From Candidatus Saccharimonadales bacterium (lineage in GTDB: Bacteria > Patescibacteriota > Saccharimonadia > Saccharimonadales > Saccharimonadaceae): DNA of 14,253 bases. The notes below the pieces were generated by a model. That model was not told where the DNA came from. It did not search any database and saw only the letters and a program-made list of their open reading frames with translations. Where the stretch lies: positions 1 through 14,253 of the forward strand of contig JASLCP010000016.1 in assembly GCA_030151825.1 (NCBI GenBank). Reading direction: 5' to 3'. Shown here piece after piece: positions 12,366 to 14,253 of the stretch. Position 1 is the first letter of the stretch. Every line of letters starts with the position of its first letter. A program made the position numbers and the translations under genes.

Positions 12366-13551
12366 CAACAACCTTTCGATACAAGATATACACGTACGAT
12401 GCCAGCCAAATAATCGTCAATGAACTCATTAACATAATCACACTGGGGATTGTTGGTAGCCAGTCAATCGCTGGTATCATCCGTTTAGCCCATGCGTCCA
12501 GCAAAATCAACGGAATCATCACGATGAGCCATACCACTATCACTAGCGCCATCGTCCAAATAATGCGATACAAAATACGAAGTCGTCGCCCAATCACCAA
12601 ATCGCCCGCTGTACGAACCGCCTGCATGGGATACATACCCGGTAGCGTCACGACAACAAGCGCAATAATCGTACTCGTAATCCAATAGAGCGACCATGCC
12701 CCAAGCAGCACCAATGCCGCCCAAAGTAGCATTGACTCAACACCACCCGTCACCATGCCTGATGCAATTGCCGCATTATATACAAGCAGCGCAATAGCAA
12801 ATGGTAGCAACTGAATCATTACTATCGCCCCAACAAGTACGGTCGAAATAACTGGTGTTCCGCTACTATACACCGCGTCGCGTATCTTGACCCGATGGCC
12901 CGCCATGACATTACGCAGTGCCCATACCGTTGCAAGCCATGTAAAGAACACCGCAAGCCCGCCGAGCACCGATTGCGCCTGTGTCACGTTTGGCGTCAAC
13001 CCTGTTGTAACAGCCGTCGTTAGCAATAGTCCGGCTTGGCCTACTTTACCCCAATTTCCCTGAAACAGTTCACCTCCCGCTTCACTCAATGTTGAGCTTA
13101 GATTAGTATAAGCCTCTTGTTGACCAACGCCGCTAATCGCAACCGCAATCAAAAAATACACCAGTGCCAAACCGCCAAATAGTATTTTGTGACGCCATAA
13201 CATTGACAGCACCTGTCCGGTAAATGACCAGTATCCGGGTAGCTGTAGTGAACGTTTGTAATCACGACGACGCGTCAATCGAAAGCTACGGTGCGGACGA
13301 CGACCCAGTAGCCCATCGATTCGCCGATACATAATCGTAAACGGACGCTTAACGGTACTTCCAAATCGTTTTAGCCATGAGGGAGAAATAGCAACAATCC
13401 CCACACCAAGTCGACGCATCTGTACCGCTACTGCGTTTTTTACCGTCACAAAAAAATGAAATCGTTTAATCAAAAAAGATTCAATTACACCCGAAATATG
13501 ACCAGTTGTCTGCTGAACCTGCGTGCGGTACCGCCGGATATTTTTCTTCAT
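12343..13551 (-). CDS. Six-helix membrane protein with basic N-terminus, unknown function
   Basis: 402 residues. The first ~120 are unusually rich in arginine and lysine (for example RRYRTQ, LLGRRPHRSFRLTRRRDYKR) and should lie in the cytoplasm, possibly near nucleic acid or membrane lipids. About six membrane segments follow (roughly 124-142, 195-213, 234-260, 274-300, 330-352, 370-392) and a short acidic tail (VVDDDASPA). The cytoplasmic loop GDLVIGRRLRILYR near 317-330 recalls membrane domains of the glycerophosphoryl-diester phosphodiesterase/DUF975 kind, but I cannot assign a family. The ATG at 13551 lies one base after the htpX stop, favouring coupling. An upstream extension to 13728 would run inside htpX and is rejected. 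Confidence 0.82.
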   Translation of the reverse strand: MKKNIRRYRTQVQQTTGHISGVIESFLIKRFHFFVTVKNAVAVQMRRLGVGIVAISPSWLKRFGSTVKRPFTIMYRRIDGLLGRRPHRSFRLTRRRDYKRSLQLPGYWSFTGQVLSMLWRHKILFGGLALVYFLIAVAISGVGQQEAYTNLSSTLSEAGGELFQGNWGKVGQAGLLLTTAVTTGLTPNVTQAQSVLGGLAVFFTWLATVWALRNVMAGHRVKIRDAVYSSGTPVISTVLVGAIVMIQLLPFAIALLVYNAAIASGMVTGGVESMLLWAALVLLGAWSLYWITSTIIALVVVTLPGMYPMQAVRTAGDLVIGRRLRILYRIIWTMALVIVVWLIVMIPLILLDAWAKRMIPAIDWLPTIPSVIMLMSSLTIIWLASYVYILYRKVVDDDASPA

Positions 13552-13552
13552 A

Positions 13553-14253
13553 TTAGAACTTATTCTCATTCTTGCGGAGTCGTGCAATGCGTTCGTCGAG
13601 TGGCGGATGAGTACTAAACAGACCACTAAGAAAGCCTTTTTTGAGCGGGTTGCTAAAAAACAAATGTGCCGTCGAAGTACTTTGATTTTGCATCGGTCGG
13701 CCATAATCACGAAGTTTTTCGAGCGCACTGACCAGCCCTTCGGGATGTCGTGTCGTCATCGCGCCCGTTGCATCAGCCAAATATTCGCGCTGACGGCTAA
13801 TTGCCATCTGGATAATTGCCGCCATAACCGGCGCCAATATTACTAACACGATACCGATAATATATACATATGGTGGCACATTTCGCTCTTCGTTGTCTCC
13901 GCCAAAAAACAACATATGCAGCACGATATCCGACAAAAAGCCGATCGCACTGACAAGCCCAAAGGCGATCATACTGACACGAATGTCATAGTTCTGCACA
14001 TGTCCCATTTCGTGTGCCATTACTGCCTCAAGCTCAGTATCGTCCATTAGTTCAATCAATCCTGTCGTAGCTGCAACCACCGCATGACGTGGGTCACGAC
14101 CAGTCGCAAATGCGTTCGGCGCTGGATCATTAATAATATAGACTTTTGGCATCGGCATACCTGTCGTAATCGCTAGGTTCTCGACGATGCGCCAGAACCG
14201 AGGATTATCCTTTTTTTCGATTTCTACCGCCCCCGTCATTGCGACGGCAAGTT
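13553..14253 (-). CDS. htpX: Membrane zinc metalloprotease HtpX (5' end outside window)
   Basis: M48B family protease that degrades damaged membrane proteins. The visible 232 codons contain the catalytic HEMGH (HExxH; HE at 14014-14009), followed by two membrane segments, the SRQREYLADATGA motif that supplies the third zinc ligand (E of REY), and the STHPPLDERIARL C-terminal signature. The frame is open to the window edge: LAVA precedes the first in-window methionine (14239), and family length predicts another two N-terminal membrane helices outside the window, so 14239 is not the true start. Its stop is one base before the six-helix membrane protein, suggesting the htpX, membrane protein, ligA, DUF1653 order is one operon. 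Confidence 0.96.
   Translation of the reverse strand, partial: LAVAMTGAVEIEKKDNPRFWRIVENLAITTGMPMPKVYIINDPAPNAFATGRDPRHAVVAATTGLIELMDDTELEAVMAHEMGHVQNYDIRVSMIAFGLVSAIGFLSDIVLHMLFFGGDNEERNVPPYVYIIGIVLVILAPVMAAIIQMAISRQREYLADATGAMTTRHPEGLVSALEKLRDYGRPMQNQSTSTAHLFFSNPLKKGFLSGLFSTHPPLDERIARLRKNENKF

Noticed and set aside
13552..13728. Upstream extension of the six-helix membrane protein to 13728.
   Set aside because: It would run in another frame inside the conserved htpX C-terminus; ATG 13551 lies one base after the htpX stop.
1..14253. UGA recoding (as in Gracilibacteria/Absconditabacteria).
   Set aside because: ligA ends in TGA exactly at the end of its BRCT domain, and conserved tryptophans and glycines use TGG and GGN codons.
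1..14253. CRISPR arrays, insertion sequences, phage or integrase genes.
   Set aside because: No regularly spaced direct repeats, transposase or integrase motifs were seen on either strand; the only notable repeats are inverted and tied to terminators or the 97-residue gene.

Overview
The window looks like a piece of a small, streamlined bacterial chromosome of roughly balanced GC. It most resembles a Patescibacteria/CPR genome, probably Saccharibacteria. This placement is inference from protein features: a cysteine-free 49-residue bL32, a Mur ligase with almost no N-terminal domain, a DNA ligase without zinc-finger cysteines, and many short membrane proteins of unknown role. The standard code fits, since ligA ends in TGA and tryptophan is TGG. 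There are no phage, transposon or CRISPR genes.

Layout, left to right. Positions 1-1065 (minus): rpmF (bL32), nusB and a NUDIX hydrolase cut by the window edge, read in that order. Positions 1150-1577 (plus): a self-contained unit of promoter, 97-residue three-helix membrane protein and terminator. Its gene is flanked by a perfect 14-bp inverted repeat that touches the Shine-Dalgarno. Positions 1604-6495 (minus): murF, a membrane-anchored protein of unknown function, and leuS. Positions 6556-6866: tRNA-Ala(GGC) with its terminator, then a candidate 131-nt structured RNA (minus) whose promoter sits back to back with that of a small CBU_0592-type membrane protein (plus, from 6899). An RRM RNA-binding protein (plus) follows and ends at a bidirectional terminator. 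Positions 7674-10082 (minus): a two-gene ABC transporter, then a HAM1-like nucleotide pyrophosphatase overlapping a PGPGW membrane protein by one base. Positions 10113-14253 (minus): htpX (5' end outside the window), a six-helix membrane protein, ligA and a DUF1653 protein, tightly packed.

The genes are mostly information processing (LeuRS, NusB, bL32, tRNA, LigA, RRM), nucleotide clean-up (NUDIX, HAM1) and envelope work (MurF, HtpX, ABC exporter, several membrane proteins). The clearest regulatory theme is that several first genes of transcription units (leuS, murF, the HAM1 gene, the ABC ATPase, the CBU_0592 gene) have a -10 box only 6-9 nt before the ATG and no Shine-Dalgarno. They would be made as leaderless mRNAs, whereas bL32, the 97-residue protein, LigA and the NUDIX gene have recognisable Shine-Dalgarno sites. 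The best candidates for something undescribed are the 131-nt RNA and the inverted-repeat-flanked membrane protein unit.
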